Origin: Roseburia_C sp900315735
GTDB lineage: Bacteria > Bacillota > Clostridia > Lachnospirales > Lachnospiraceae
Reading direction: 5' to 3' (one strand)
DNA length: 64,000 bases
NCBI GenBank assembly: GCA_052118425.1
Contig: JBQKHF010000004.1
The notes beneath the pieces were generated by a model. The model made no database searches. It was given only the letters and a program-made list of their open reading frames with translations, and was not told the DNA's origin. How positions within the stretch are numbered: the first letter of the stretch is position 1; every line of letters begins with the position of its first letter. This document shows, piece after piece, positions 17,063 to 26,582 of this stretch. The position numbers and the translations under genes are program-made.

Positions 17063-17836
17063 ATGGAGCAGACGGTAGTCAGAATCAGAACATTGGAAAT
17101 CGGAAGCGGAATGCCAAAGATTTGCGTTCCGATTGTAGGAAAGACGGAAAAAGAAATATTAGAGGGCGCAGAGCGGGCGAAGGCTGCAAAGCCGGATCTG
17201 GCAGAATTTCGTGTGGACTGGTATGAAGAGGTTGCAGACAGTAAAAAGGTAGCAGCACTGTTAGAAAAGCTTCGTAAATGTTTAGGAGAACTGCCGGTTT
17301 TATTTACCTTCCGAAGCAGCAGAGAAGGTGGAGAAGCTGCATTAAGCGCTGCAGAATATCAAAGCTTAAATGAAGCTGCAATTGCATCCGGCTATGTGGA
17401 TTGCGTGGACGTGGAATTATTTTCCGGGGATACTGTTGTAAAGGCAGTAGTAAAGGCAGCACATAGCAAGAATGTAAAAGTCATTGCATCCAATCATGAT
17501 TTTGAGAAAACACCGGCAGCGGAAGAACTCCTTGCAAGACTTCAGAAAATGGAAGCACTTGGCGCAGATATTCCAAAGATTGCCGTTATGCCACAAAGCA
17601 GCAAAGATGTTTTAACACTGCTTCGTGTAACGGAAAGCTGGAAGGAAAACGGAAAGACACCTGTTATTACCATGTCTATGGCAGGAGAGGGCTTAATCAG
17701 CCGTCTTTGCGGAGAAGTCTTTGGCTCGGCAGTTACCTTTGGGGCAGCCGGAAAGAGCAGTGCACCGGGACAGATAGATGCAGAAGAGCTGCGGAGGATA
17801 TTGGAAGTTATACATCAGAACAGCAACAGACAGTAA
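17063..17836 (+). CDS. aroD: type I 3-dehydroquinate dehydratase
   Basis: A 257-residue class I enzyme that forms 3-dehydroshikimate through a Schiff base. The catalytic His lies in ASNHDFEKTP, the imine-forming Lys in the strand IPKIAVMP, and the substrate-binding Arg and Gln in LISRLCGEVFGSAVTFG and SSAPGQID. The early EFRVDWYE strand is typical of the TIM barrel. AAGGAG precedes the ATG; it lies 15 bases behind aroE and supplies its substrate, so both act in the same pathway step pair. Confidence 0.94.
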   Translation: MEQTVVRIRTLEIGSGMPKICVPIVGKTEKEILEGAERAKAAKPDLAEFRVDWYEEVADSKKVAALLEKLRKCLGELPVLFTFRSSREGGEAALSAAEYQSLNEAAIASGYVDCVDVELFSGDTVVKAVVKAAHSKNVKVIASNHDFEKTPAAEELLARLQKMEALGADIPKIAVMPQSSKDVLTLLRVTESWKENGKTPVITMSMAGEGLISRLCGEVFGSAVTFGAAGKSSAPGQIDAEELRRILEVIHQNSNRQ

Positions 17837-17906
17837 AAGCAATACATAAGAATAACAACAGAAATCAGAAGCAATAGATAAGGTGTATATGGAAAGGAAT
17901 TAGAAA

Positions 17907-18419
17907 ATGGCAGAGAATATTTTTCTGATTGGATTTATGGGAGCCGGAAAGAGCACCATAGCAAAAGTATTAAAAGAGAAATTAAATGTTCCTCTTTGTG
18001 AAATGGATGAAATGATTGTAGAGCAGCAGAAAATGCCAATCTCTGACATTTTTGCACAGTATGGCGAAGCGCATTTCAGAGATTTGGAGACACAGCTTGT
18101 AAAAGATATTTCAGAAAAAGACGGTGTCATCGTTTCCTGTGGGGGCGGTGCAGTGCTGCGGGAAGAAAATGTATCTTTTATGAAAGAAAATGGAAAAATC
18201 GTTCTGCTATCTGCTACACCGGAAACCATATATGAGAGAGTCCGTTACAGCAAGGACCGTCCGATTTTAAATGGTCATATGAATGTGGAGTATATCCGTG
18301 AACTGATGGAGAAACGCCGCAGCCGCTATGAAAGTGTTGCAGACCTTACGGTGGCAACAGACGGCAAGAGTGCAGAAACAATCGCAGATGAGATTATTGC
18401 AAAGTTAAGAGAAGCATAA
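17907..18419 (+). CDS. aroK: shikimate kinase
   Basis: A 170-residue P-loop kinase phosphorylating shikimate at the 3-hydroxyl. Walker A is GFMGAGKST (9-17); the shikimate-binding Asp is in EMDE; SCGGGAV and the lid RPIL with a following RRSRYE complete the family signature. It is third in the aro run, 70 bases behind aroD, with GGAAAGGA before the ATG. Its TAA overlaps the ATG of the next methyltransferase gene by one base. Confidence 0.94.
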   Translation: MAENIFLIGFMGAGKSTIAKVLKEKLNVPLCEMDEMIVEQQKMPISDIFAQYGEAHFRDLETQLVKDISEKDGVIVSCGGGAVLREENVSFMKENGKIVLLSATPETIYERVRYSKDRPILNGHMNVEYIRELMEKRRSRYESVADLTVATDGKSAETIADEIIAKLREA

Positions 18420-19594
18420 TGGAAATGAGAGAGTATATAGAAGTAATCGCAGAAAACTGCAGGAAGCTGATTATCAGTAAGCCTGCCACAAAGCAGGAAG
18501 AGTATCGCAAAATTATCGTACAGAAAAAGGAATCCTTTTTCCAGATGGAAAAATATACGGACAAGCAGGTATTTCATGAGAATCTTTCCAAAGAAGAGTT
18601 AGAGACAGCATTGGAAGAACTGATGCAGAATCATTTTCGCCAGCTCAATGGATTTGATACAGAAGCAGAGCATATTCTTCTGGTATCGAAAAAGGGAGTG
18701 TCGTCTTATAAAAAGAAAAAGCTGCAGAATACAGTAAATGAGACTGCAACCCATAACCGGAAGAAAAATTATCTCTTAGAAGAAGGTAAGGTCATTCCGC
18801 CGTTGGTGGATATGGGGATTTTTACTGCAGAGGGTAAAATTGTCCGCACCATGTATGATAAATTTAAGCAGATTAACCGTTTCATTGAAATCATCGATGA
18901 TTATGTAAAGGACTGTAAAAAAGAGAAGCTTCATATCATTGATTTCGGCTGCGGTAAGTCCTACCTTACTTTTATTATGTACTACTACTTTACGGAAGTA
19001 CGTAAGATTCCGGTAGAGATTGTGGGACTGGATTTAAAGAAAGATGTCATTGAAAAATGCAATCAGGCGGCAAAAAAATACGGATATGACACTCTGCATT
19101 TTGAACTGGGAGATATCAATGGCTACAAGGCACCGTTTCCGGTGGATATTGTAGTATCTTTGCATGCCTGCGATACGGCAACGGATTTTGCTTTATACAA
19201 TGCCATCAGTTGGGATGCGGAAATGATTTTTTCCGTGCCGTGCTGTCAGCATGAATTGAATGAGCAGATGGAGAGCGAAAAGCTGCATCTGATGACCCCC
19301 TATGGCATTATCAAAGAGCGTTTTGCGGCACTGACAACGGATGCAATCCGTGCCAATCTCTTAGAATACTGTGGATATAAGAGTCAGGTCTTAGAATTTG
19401 TGGATTTGTCCCATACGCCAAAGAATCTTCTGATTCGGGCGAGAAAAGCAAAGATTTCAAAGGAACATAAGCAGAAGCTTTTAAAAGAAGTAGATGCCAT
19501 ATGTGAAGAATTTCAGTTAAAACCGTTACTCTACGGATTACTGCAAGTGGATGAAGGGAGAAATACGGATGCATTCAGAACAGGAAGCAAATAG
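18419..19594 (+). CDS. class I SAM-dependent methyltransferase (unknown substrate)
   Basis: A 391-residue protein. The N-terminal ~150 residues are helical and basic. The Rossmann methyltransferase domain starts near 165 with the SAM loop IIDFGCGKSYLTF, then an acidic ribose-binding residue in VGLDL, and later VSLHACDTATD and SVPCCQHELN. The CCQHELN signature occurs in a group related to GSTCD and to RNA methyltransferases, so an RNA substrate is likely but unproven. The start overlaps the aroK stop (TAATG), and its end overlaps the rRNA methyltransferase gene, implying coupled translation of unrelated functions in one operon. Confidence 0.85.
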   Translation: MEMREYIEVIAENCRKLIISKPATKQEEYRKIIVQKKESFFQMEKYTDKQVFHENLSKEELETALEELMQNHFRQLNGFDTEAEHILLVSKKGVSSYKKKKLQNTVNETATHNRKKNYLLEEGKVIPPLVDMGIFTAEGKIVRTMYDKFKQINRFIEIIDDYVKDCKKEKLHIIDFGCGKSYLTFIMYYYFTEVRKIPVEIVGLDLKKDVIEKCNQAAKKYGYDTLHFELGDINGYKAPFPVDIVVSLHACDTATDFALYNAISWDAEMIFSVPCCQHELNEQMESEKLHLMTPYGIIKERFAALTTDAIRANLLEYCGYKSQVLEFVDLSHTPKNLLIRARKAKISKEHKQKLLKEVDAICEEFQLKPLLYGLLQVDEGRNTDAFRTGSK

Positions 19595-20927
19595 TTTCCC
19601 GGCAGAGTTTTTAGAGAGAATGAAGGAAATGTTGGGGGAAGAGTACCCGGCATTTTTCGAAAGCTTAGGACAGGAGCGGCAGCAGTCGTTCCGGATTAAT
19701 GCAGGGAAAACCAGCGTATCAGATTTTTTACAACAGACAGATTGGAAGCTAAAACCAGTTCCATGGTGTGAGACCGGTTTTTATTATGGAAAAGAGATTC
19801 GTCCGGGCAAACATCCTTATCACAATGCCGGTGTGTATTACATTCAGGAGCCATCGGCAATGGTACCGGCAGAATGCCTGAAAGCGCAGCCGGGGGATAT
19901 CATCCTAGACCTCTGTGCAGCTCCCGGTGGAAAGAGTACCCAGATAGCAGCAGCTATGAAGGGGGAAGGAATTTTAATCTGTAATGAGATTCATCCGGCA
20001 AGAGCGAAGATTTTATCGGAAAATATTGAACGCATGGGAATTAAGAATGCACTGGTATTAAATGAGACACCGGAGCGTCTGTCAGAGCGTTTTCCGGTTT
20101 GCTTTGACAAAATCATGGTGGACGCACCATGCTCCGGAGAAGGTATGTTCCGGAAGAATGAAGAGGCCGGAAATGAGTGGAGCCTTGACAATGTGAAACT
20201 GTGCGCCGACCGGCAGGATGGCATCTTAGACTGTGCGTATGAGATGTTAAGACCCGGCGGAAGGATGGTATATTCCACCTGTACCTTTGCACCGGAAGAA
20301 GATGAAGGAAGCGTACACCGTTTCTTAGAACGGCATCCGGACTGTCAGATTGCAGAAGGAATTGACAGTGCAGGCTTTGTCCGTGATAAAGAGGGCTGCA
20401 TCCGCCTGTTCCCACATAAAATCGAGGGCGAAGGACACTTTGCAGTAGTGATAAAGAAAGCAGGAGAAGGCTATAGCGGTTTTGGCTTGAATGAAAAGGG
20501 CATAAAAGAAAAGGACTGTCCGGAATATCTTTCCTTTGTAAAAGAGAATTTAAAAGAAAAGCCACAGGGAGCTTTGCTTAAATTTGGAGAGCAGCTCTAT
20601 CTGATGCCGGAAGGATTTCCAGCCTTAAAGGGACTTAAGGTATTGCGCCCGGGACTGCATCTTGGCACCTTGAAAAAGAACCGTTTTGAGCCATCCCATG
20701 CACTGGCACTTGCCATGCAGCCACAAGAGGCACTTCATGTTGCCATGCTTTCTTCGGACAGTCAGGAAATCAGACAGTATCTGATGGGACAGACTTTTCC
20801 TTGGGAAGGAGAAAAGGGCTGGCACTTAATCTGCGTCGATGGCTACAGCATCGGCTGGGGCAAACTGGCAGGTGGAATCATGAAGAATCATTATCCGAAA
20901 GGGCTTCGAGTGACCGATTTTGCCTGA
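19569..20927 (+). CDS. RsmF/RsmB-type rRNA cytosine-C5 methyltransferase
   Basis: A 452-residue NOL1/NOP2/Sun-family enzyme. The SAM loop is LDLCAAPGGKSTQ, followed by the motif IV cysteine in DAPCSGEGMF and the catalytic cysteine in YSTCTFAPEED, the two-cysteine arrangement of m5C RNA methyltransferases. The C-terminal ~150 residues fit the RsmF extra domains (FPHKIEGEGHF, then a PUA-like end with VDGYSIGWGKL). ATG 19569 is chosen over 19551 because AGGGAG (19555-19560) precedes it. It overlaps the upstream gene by 26 bases. The target is probably 16S rRNA, but the exact site cannot be read. Confidence 0.9.
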   Translation: MHSEQEANSFPAEFLERMKEMLGEEYPAFFESLGQERQQSFRINAGKTSVSDFLQQTDWKLKPVPWCETGFYYGKEIRPGKHPYHNAGVYYIQEPSAMVPAECLKAQPGDIILDLCAAPGGKSTQIAAAMKGEGILICNEIHPARAKILSENIERMGIKNALVLNETPERLSERFPVCFDKIMVDAPCSGEGMFRKNEEAGNEWSLDNVKLCADRQDGILDCAYEMLRPGGRMVYSTCTFAPEEDEGSVHRFLERHPDCQIAEGIDSAGFVRDKEGCIRLFPHKIEGEGHFAVVIKKAGEGYSGFGLNEKGIKEKDCPEYLSFVKENLKEKPQGALLKFGEQLYLMPEGFPALKGLKVLRPGLHLGTLKKNRFEPSHALALAMQPQEALHVAMLSSDSQEIRQYLMGQTFPWEGEKGWHLICVDGYSIGWGKLAGGIMKNHYPKGLRVTDFA

Positions 20928-21067
20928 TTTTGGATAATCAGAAAAAAAGTTGTTTAAAATAAAGCAAAATTAAGGAAATGTTAATAAACACCGGGAATAT
21001 CTGCTTGTGATTTAAAGGAAAATCGAATATGATTAATAAGTCGGAATAAATAGAAAGATAGAAAATT

Positions 21068-21787
21068 ATGTGTGAAGAGACAAAACTGGGAAAATTTTAT
21101 CAAAAATACATAGCAAAATGGATACCATCATACGGACCACTGCCATTGGCATGGTGTGCCATTTTTAATACGATTATTTACTGGGGCACCCAGAGACTGA
21201 TGGCAAATGCAAAGCATTACGACCTGACCAGCAATCTGGACAGGAGCATTCCTTTTGTAAAAGAGTGGATTATTCTGTATGTTTTATTTTTTGCATTCAG
21301 TGCAATCAATTATATTCTGGTATCCAGAGAAGATAAGGAAACATTTTTCCGCTTTGCAACGGCAGATATGTTATCCAGAGCAATCTGCTGTATCTTCTTT
21401 ATTCTGCTTCCGACCACCAATATAAGACCGGAAGTGGCAGGACATGATTTCTGCAGCTGGCTGGTGCGGTTTATCTATGCATCGGATGCACCGACGAATC
21501 TGTTTCCGTCGATTCATTGTCTGGTAAGCTGGTTCTGCTTTATCGGAGTAAGAAAGAGCCACAAGATACCGGGCTGGTACAAAGGATTTTCCTTTGTGAT
21601 GGCAGCATTGATTTGTGCATCCACCCAGTTTACCAAGCAGCATTATATGATTGATCTGGTGGCAGGCATTCTTCTGGCAGAATTCTGCTGGTTCGTATCA
21701 AAGCATACTGGAATGTATCGCCCGGTAATGAAAGTTTTTGATAAAATCGGAAGAAAGATATTCGGGGTGAAGCATTATGATGAATAA
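21068..21787 (+). CDS. PAP2-family membrane phosphatase
   Basis: A 239-residue membrane protein with about five to six membrane segments. The PAP2 signature is visible as PSIHC (conserved His, second motif) and KQHYMIDLVAG (conserved His and Asp, third motif). Such enzymes remove phosphate from lipids such as phosphatidate, PGP or undecaprenyl pyrophosphate. The following genes make or move phospholipids (flippase-like, pssA, psd), and the reading frames of this gene and the next overlap by 11 bases, so a lipid substrate is likely. Which lipid is not decidable. Confidence 0.87.
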   Translation: MCEETKLGKFYQKYIAKWIPSYGPLPLAWCAIFNTIIYWGTQRLMANAKHYDLTSNLDRSIPFVKEWIILYVLFFAFSAINYILVSREDKETFFRFATADMLSRAICCIFFILLPTTNIRPEVAGHDFCSWLVRFIYASDAPTNLFPSIHCLVSWFCFIGVRKSHKIPGWYKGFSFVMAALICASTQFTKQHYMIDLVAGILLAEFCWFVSKHTGMYRPVMKVFDKIGRKIFGVKHYDE

Positions 21788-22817
21788 GAAAAAAGGAATA
21801 CTGAATACAGTTTTTCTTATTACCATATTTGTAATCACCATATATGCAATCTTTCATGGGCAGGATTTGGGCGAACTGTTCGGCTATATCCGCAATACGG
21901 ATTACCGTTACTGGCTGGTGGCGGTGGTCTGCGTGGTGTTCTTTATCTGCAGTGAATCCGTTATCATATTTTATATGATGCGAAGCATCCGGCAGAAGAT
22001 AAAGCTGGTGCATTGCTTCCTTTATTCCTTTGTGGGATTCTTCTTCAGTTGTATTACACCATCGGCAACCGGAGGGCAGCCGGCACAGATTTATTATATG
22101 AAAAAGGATAAGCTGTCCATACCGATATCTACACTGGTTTTAATGATTGTAACCATTACTTATAAACTGGTGCTTGTGGTGCTCGGCGCACTGGTTGTAA
22201 TCATTCGTCCGGCACAGATTATACATTATCTTGAGCCGGTGCTGGGCTGGTGTTATCTGGGACTTTTATTAAATGTCTTTTGTGTGGCATTTATGATGTT
22301 TCTGGTGTTCCATCCGACACTGGCAACCAATATGATGGATGCCATCATAAGAGGGCTTGGCAAAATTCATCTGATGAAACGGACCGAGTATTACCGGGAG
22401 AAGATGGCAAATGCCATGAAGCAGTATCAGGATGTGGCAGGATATTTCCGTACCCATAAATTAGTGGTAACCAATGTATTTCTGATTACTGTAGTACAAA
22501 GACTGTTACTCTTTTTTGTGACATATCTGACCTGCCGTTCCTTCGGAATCGATGGAACAGGTATGGTAACCATCGTAATCTTACAGGGGATGATTTCTGT
22601 TGCGGTGGATATGCTTCCGTTACCGGGTGGAATGGGAATCAGTGAGTCGCTGTTTTTATCCATTTTTGCACCAATCTGCGGCACACTGACATTGCCGGCG
22701 ATGGTGGTAAGCAGGGGACTCAGTTATTATACAGAATTGATTTTAAGTGCAGTTATGACAGTCGCAGCACATTTTACGATAGGAAGGCCGCGTAAACAAA
22801 AGCGGGAAGAAAGGTAG
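21777..22817 (+). CDS. flippase-like membrane protein (UPF0104 / YbhN family)
   Basis: A 346-residue protein with about eight membrane segments. The motif FFSCITPSATGGQPAQIYYMKKD near residue 85 (given here in part: TPSATGGQPAQ) and the late PLPGGMGISE are hallmarks of the lysylphosphatidylglycerol synthase transmembrane/UPF0104 family, whose MprF members flip aminoacyl-lipids. No catalytic aminoacyl-transfer domain follows, so this is the flippase-like part alone. It is coupled to the PAP2 gene (11-base overlap) and followed after 8 bases by pssA. Confidence 0.87.
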   Translation: MMNKKKGILNTVFLITIFVITIYAIFHGQDLGELFGYIRNTDYRYWLVAVVCVVFFICSESVIIFYMMRSIRQKIKLVHCFLYSFVGFFFSCITPSATGGQPAQIYYMKKDKLSIPISTLVLMIVTITYKLVLVVLGALVVIIRPAQIIHYLEPVLGWCYLGLLLNVFCVAFMMFLVFHPTLATNMMDAIIRGLGKIHLMKRTEYYREKMANAMKQYQDVAGYFRTHKLVVTNVFLITVVQRLLLFFVTYLTCRSFGIDGTGMVTIVILQGMISVAVDMLPLPGGMGISESLFLSIFAPICGTLTLPAMVVSRGLSYYTELILSAVMTVAAHFTIGRPRKQKREER

Positions 22818-22825
22818 AGGGACAA

Positions 22826-23509
22826 ATGATAGGTTTTTATGATTATACAGTAGTACTTACATATATCAGTCTGATGTGTTCTGTTTTTGGAATCACCCAG
22901 GCAATTGGAGGACATTACAGAACAGCGATTATCTGTCTGGCATTATCCGGATTATTCGATATGTTTGATGGAAAGATTGCAAGAACCAAAAAGAATCGTA
23001 CTGATGATGAAAAATTATTTGGTGTTCAGATTGATTCCCTTTGCGATGTGGTCTGCTTTGGCGTTTTCCCGGCAGTGATCTGTTATGTGCTTGGCGTAAG
23101 AGGAATTCTTGGAACCATTATTCTGGCATATTATTGTGTCTGCTCAGTGATTCGTCTTGGCTTCTTTAATGTATTAGAGACTAACCGCCAGAGAGTGGAA
23201 GAAGGTGCCAATAAATATTACCACGGACTGCCGATTACAACGATGGCAATTGTACTGCCGCTGGCATTTATGCTGAACTTTGTAATTGCGGAGCGTGAAT
23301 TCAGCGTATTACTGCTCTTTGTTTTAGCGGTCGTTGGAACTTTATTTGTTGTAGATTTTAAATTGAAAAAGCCATCCAATGCATTTCTTGCAGTTTTGGT
23401 TATCATTGTGGCATGTGCAGTGGTTGCAATTTTCTTATTTTCAAAATATCATATTTCACTGTGTTTTCCGGGACTGGAAAATTCCATTTTAGACCGTCTG
23501 ATGCGGTAG
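22826..23509 (+). CDS. pssA: CDP-diacylglycerol-serine O-phosphatidyltransferase
   Basis: A 227-residue membrane enzyme of the CDP-alcohol phosphatidyltransferase family. The catalytic motif is DGKIAR...G...D...D (MFDGKIAR through QIDSLCD). Twelve residues separate Arg from Gly rather than the canonical eight, an expansion seen in some Firmicute serine-type enzymes. Several membrane helices follow. The nearby psd gene makes the next enzyme of phosphatidylethanolamine synthesis, which supports serine as the head group. The two are separated by 91 bases in which I see no clear signal apart from the GAGGAGG ribosome binding site of psd. Confidence 0.88.
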   Translation: MIGFYDYTVVLTYISLMCSVFGITQAIGGHYRTAIICLALSGLFDMFDGKIARTKKNRTDDEKLFGVQIDSLCDVVCFGVFPAVICYVLGVRGILGTIILAYYCVCSVIRLGFFNVLETNRQRVEEGANKYYHGLPITTMAIVLPLAFMLNFVIAEREFSVLLLFVLAVVGTLFVVDFKLKKPSNAFLAVLVIIVACAVVAIFLFSKYHISLCFPGLENSILDRLMR

Positions 23510-23600
23510 GAACTGTGACGGATGAGACAGGTCTTGTGTTTGTTGAGACAGAAATTGCGTAACATTTCCTGCAATAAGGGAAAATGAGGAGGAAACGAAG

Positions 23601-24485
23601 ATGCGTTGTGTAGACCGGAAGGGAAATGAAATTGGTGAAAATGCAGCACAGGGCAGAGTATTAAAGGCATTGTATGAGACTGCTGCCGGAAGAATTTTAC
23701 TCAGACTTTTAGTAAAACCTTTTGTTTCCAAAGCGGGCGGATTCCTTTTGGACCAGCCGGTATCAAAGGTTGCAATTGCACCATTTATAAAAAGGAATCA
23801 TATAGATATGACAGATTATGAGGAACGGGAATACCGTTCCTATAATGATTTTTTTACCAGAAAAATCAAGCCGGGACACCGGAAATTTGACCACATGGAG
23901 GAGCATTTCTGTGCACCCTGTGACAGCAGGCTCAGCATATATCCGATTACTGCAGAGGGAAAAGTCTGTGTCAAGGATACGGAATATACTATGGAGAGTC
24001 TTTTTCGCAGCAGGAAAATTGCCCGGCATTATGAGGGCGGAACTCTTTGCATTTTCCGTCTGACGGTAGATGATTACCATCATTACAGCTTTGTGGATGA
24101 TGGCAGAATGGGACGCATCTATAAGATTCCGGGTGTTTTTCATACGGTAAATCCTCTGGCAGGAGAAATCTATCCGATTTATAAGGAAAATACCAGAGAA
24201 TTTTCCATACTGAAAAGCAAGCATTTCGGCAACATTTTAATGATGGAAGTCGGCGCACTTATGGTAGGCAGAATCTGTAATGAGAAAGAAAACTGCCAGG
24301 TGCAACGCGGAGAAGAAAAAGGGAAATTTGAGTTTGGCGGTTCTACGGTAATTTTATGTCTGGAAAAAGACAGGGTAGAACTGGACGCAGATATTGTGTA
24401 TAATTCCAATAAAGGAGTCGAGACGAAAGTCCGGCAGGGAGAAAGGATTGGAAGGATGTCAGAATGGAAGCGCACGAAGTATTAG
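23601..24485 (+). CDS. psd: phosphatidylserine decarboxylase
   Basis: A 294-residue pyruvoyl enzyme that turns phosphatidylserine into phosphatidylethanolamine. The self-cleavage site is the GST in FEFGGSTV (~residue 255), where Ser becomes the pyruvoyl group of the small subunit. The conserved DDYHHY and VFHTVNPLA motifs lie before it. GAGGAGG precedes the ATG. The length agrees with the long (type I-like) clostridial form. Its end overlaps larB by 22 bases, so the lipid and nickel-cofactor genes share an operon. Confidence 0.93.
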   Translation: MRCVDRKGNEIGENAAQGRVLKALYETAAGRILLRLLVKPFVSKAGGFLLDQPVSKVAIAPFIKRNHIDMTDYEEREYRSYNDFFTRKIKPGHRKFDHMEEHFCAPCDSRLSIYPITAEGKVCVKDTEYTMESLFRSRKIARHYEGGTLCIFRLTVDDYHHYSFVDDGRMGRIYKIPGVFHTVNPLAGEIYPIYKENTREFSILKSKHFGNILMMEVGALMVGRICNEKENCQVQRGEEKGKFEFGGSTVILCLEKDRVELDADIVYNSNKGVETKVRQGERIGRMSEWKRTKY

Positions 24486-25219
24486 AACAGGTGAAAAGCG
24501 GAAAGATGACCGTAGAAGAAGCGGAGCAGTTCTTTAAACGGGAACCTTTTGAAGAGATGGGCTATGCAAAGATAGACAGCCATCGGAAAATGCGTTCCGG
24601 TTTTGCAGAAGTGGTATTCTGTCAGGGAAAACGGGATGAGTTTCTTCTTGAAATCTTTCAGAGAATATATAAAGATGAGGGCGAGGTCATGGGAACCAGA
24701 GCGTCTTTGGAGCAGTATGAACTGTTGCACAAAGAATTACCGCAGGTTACCTATGACCCTGTTTCTCGTATATTAAAAATTGAAAAAGAAGATAAAAAAC
24801 GCAGCGGACTGATAGCAGTATGCACGGCTGGAACAGCAGATATTGCAGTGGCAGAAGAGGCTGCGCAGACGGCAGAGTTTTTCGGAGCCAATGTGGAGCG
24901 TATCTATGATGTTGGAGTCAGCGGAATACACCGTCTGTTGTCACGGCTTGAGGTAATCCAGAAAGCCAACTGCGTTGTTGCAGTGGCTGGCATGGAAGGT
25001 GCGTTGGCAAGTGTCTTAGGCGGACTGGTAAGCAAGCCGGTAATCGGTGTACCGACTTCCGTAGGTTATGGAGCAAATATGGGAGGCATTTCTGCATTGC
25101 TTACCATGATTAATTCCTGCGCCAACGGTGTTGCAGTGGTAAATATTGATAACGGCTATGGTGCAGGCTATCTTGCAACACAGATAAACAGACTGGGGGT
25201 GCATGATGAAGAAGCGTAG
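24464..25219 (+). CDS. larB: nickel-pincer cofactor biosynthesis protein LarB
   Basis: A 251-residue member of the AIR-carboxylase (PurE)-like LarB family. LarB carboxylates and hydrolyses nicotinic acid adenine dinucleotide as the first step to the (SCS)Ni pincer cofactor. Visible are ICTAGTADIAVAEEA-type phosphate loop sequence (CTAGTADIAVAEEA), VAGMEGALASVLGGL and PTSVGYGANMGG. It overlaps psd upstream and larC downstream by 22 and 17 bases. No larA (racemase) or larE (sulfur donor) is in the window, so the enzyme that uses the cofactor lies elsewhere. Confidence 0.93.
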   Translation: MEAHEVLEQVKSGKMTVEEAEQFFKREPFEEMGYAKIDSHRKMRSGFAEVVFCQGKRDEFLLEIFQRIYKDEGEVMGTRASLEQYELLHKELPQVTYDPVSRILKIEKEDKKRSGLIAVCTAGTADIAVAEEAAQTAEFFGANVERIYDVGVSGIHRLLSRLEVIQKANCVVAVAGMEGALASVLGGLVSKPVIGVPTSVGYGANMGGISALLTMINSCANGVAVVNIDNGYGAGYLATQINRLGVHDEEA

Positions 25220-26555
25220 TTTATATCTGGACTGCCATACCGGAATCAGTGGTGATATGGTAGTGGCAGCTTTACTGGATGCAGGCGCAGACAGAGAAGT
25301 ATTGGAAACTGTTTTAAAGAGCATTCCGATATCCGGTTTTGAAATTGCAATCAGTAACGTACAAAAGGCGGTTTTGTCGGCATGTGATTTTAGGGTAATC
25401 TTAGATGCCGCCCATGAGAATCATGACCATGATATGAAGTATCTTTTTGGACAGGAAGAAGCACATACCCATGGGGAACATTCCCATTCAGAAGAAACAC
25501 ACACCCATGGAGAGCATTCTTATTCAGAAGAAACGCACACCCATGGAGAGCATTCTTATTCAGAAGAATCACACACTCATGAGGAGCATCATCATGAACA
25601 CCGTGGCCTGCTGGAAATTTATTCCATAATTGATGGCACGAAGATGACTGAGACTGCCAGGGCACTTGCTAAGAAAATATTTAGGATTTTAGCAGAAGCA
25701 GAAGCAAAAGCCCATGGTGTGCCGGTGGAAGAAGTTCATTTTCATGAAGTGGGAGCCGTGGATTCCATTGTAGATATTATTGCGGCAGCAGTTTGTGTCG
25801 ATCATCTTAACGTTGATGAGGTCATTATTCCTGCTCTGTGGGAAGGGGAAGGAACGGTACGTTGTCAGCATGGAATCCTGCCGATTCCGGTTCCGGCAGT
25901 GACCAATATTGTGATGGAATATGGAATTTCAATGGGAAAAATCGGTGAACTGGGAGAATATGTGACACCCACCGGAGCCGCAATTGCAGCAGCAATCTGT
26001 ACTTCAAGAGAGCTGCCGGAATGTTACCGGATTGTGGGAAGCGGACTGGGCGCCGGGAAGCGGGATTATAAGCGGCCGGGACTGCTTCGGGCATTGTTAC
26101 TGGAAACAGAAGAGGCGGTCTATGAAAGGGATGCCATTTTAAAACTGGAATGTAATATTGATGACTGTACCGGAGAAGCACTGGGCTATGCCATGGAGCT
26201 TTTACTGGAAAATGGGGCAAGAGATGTCCATTACATACCGGTTTATATGAAGAAAAACCGTCCGGCATATCAGTTGACGGTAATCTGTAAGAAAGAAGAC
26301 CGGGAAAAATTAGAAGCAATTATATTTCGTGAGACAACAACCATTGGAATCCGCTACGTTGAAATGGAGCGGACGATTCTGCCAAGAAGAACAGAAAAGC
26401 GGCAGACCTCCTATGGTGAAGTGGCGGTTAAAATAAGTGAAGGTGAAGGAGAAGTGTGTATTACTCCGGAGTATGAATCCATCCGGGAAATATGCAGAGA
26501 GCAGGGACTTTCTTTTCAGAAGGTATACTATGATGTATTGCGGGAGTTGAAATAA
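25203..26555 (+). CDS. larC: nickel insertion protein LarC with a His-rich repeat insert
   Basis: A 450-residue CTP-dependent nickel insertase that completes the pincer cofactor. The N-terminus LYLDCHTGISGDM is the family signature; later EEVHFHEVGAVDSIVDI and EYVTPTGAAI follow, and the C-terminal CTP/Ni domain has ECNIDDCTGE and ETTTIGIRY. Between residues ~85 and 135 there is a His-rich insert of three 12-residue repeats (HTHGEHS-Y/H-SEET) plus a partial fourth, larger than most LarC inserts and apt for storing or delivering Ni(II). Translation start may be the first or second ATG (25203/25206). Many LarC genes need a programmed frameshift; this one is in one frame. Confidence 0.92.
   Translation: MMKKRSLYLDCHTGISGDMVVAALLDAGADREVLETVLKSIPISGFEIAISNVQKAVLSACDFRVILDAAHENHDHDMKYLFGQEEAHTHGEHSHSEETHTHGEHSYSEETHTHGEHSYSEESHTHEEHHHEHRGLLEIYSIIDGTKMTETARALAKKIFRILAEAEAKAHGVPVEEVHFHEVGAVDSIVDIIAAAVCVDHLNVDEVIIPALWEGEGTVRCQHGILPIPVPAVTNIVMEYGISMGKIGELGEYVTPTGAAIAAAICTSRELPECYRIVGSGLGAGKRDYKRPGLLRALLLETEEAVYERDAILKLECNIDDCTGEALGYAMELLLENGARDVHYIPVYMKKNRPAYQLTVICKKEDREKLEAIIFRETTTIGIRYVEMERTILPRRTEKRQTSYGEVAVKISEGEGEVCITPEYESIREICREQGLSFQKVYYDVLRELK
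25464..25589 (+). repeat. 36-bp tandem repeat inside larC (His-rich insert)
   Basis: Three copies of a 36-bp unit (25464-25499, 25500-25535, 25536-25571) and a half copy (to 25589). Copies two and three are nearly identical in DNA, which points to recent expansion by slippage or recombination. Copy number may differ between strains without breaking the frame. Confidence 0.9.
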
Positions 26556-26582
26556 GTATACGAAAAGGATGAGGTTAAAAGG

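Noticed and set aside
25464..25589. Possible assembly artefact in the larC repeats
   Set aside because: The units keep frame, vary at several bases and encode a sensible His-rich insert of the kind LarC proteins carry.
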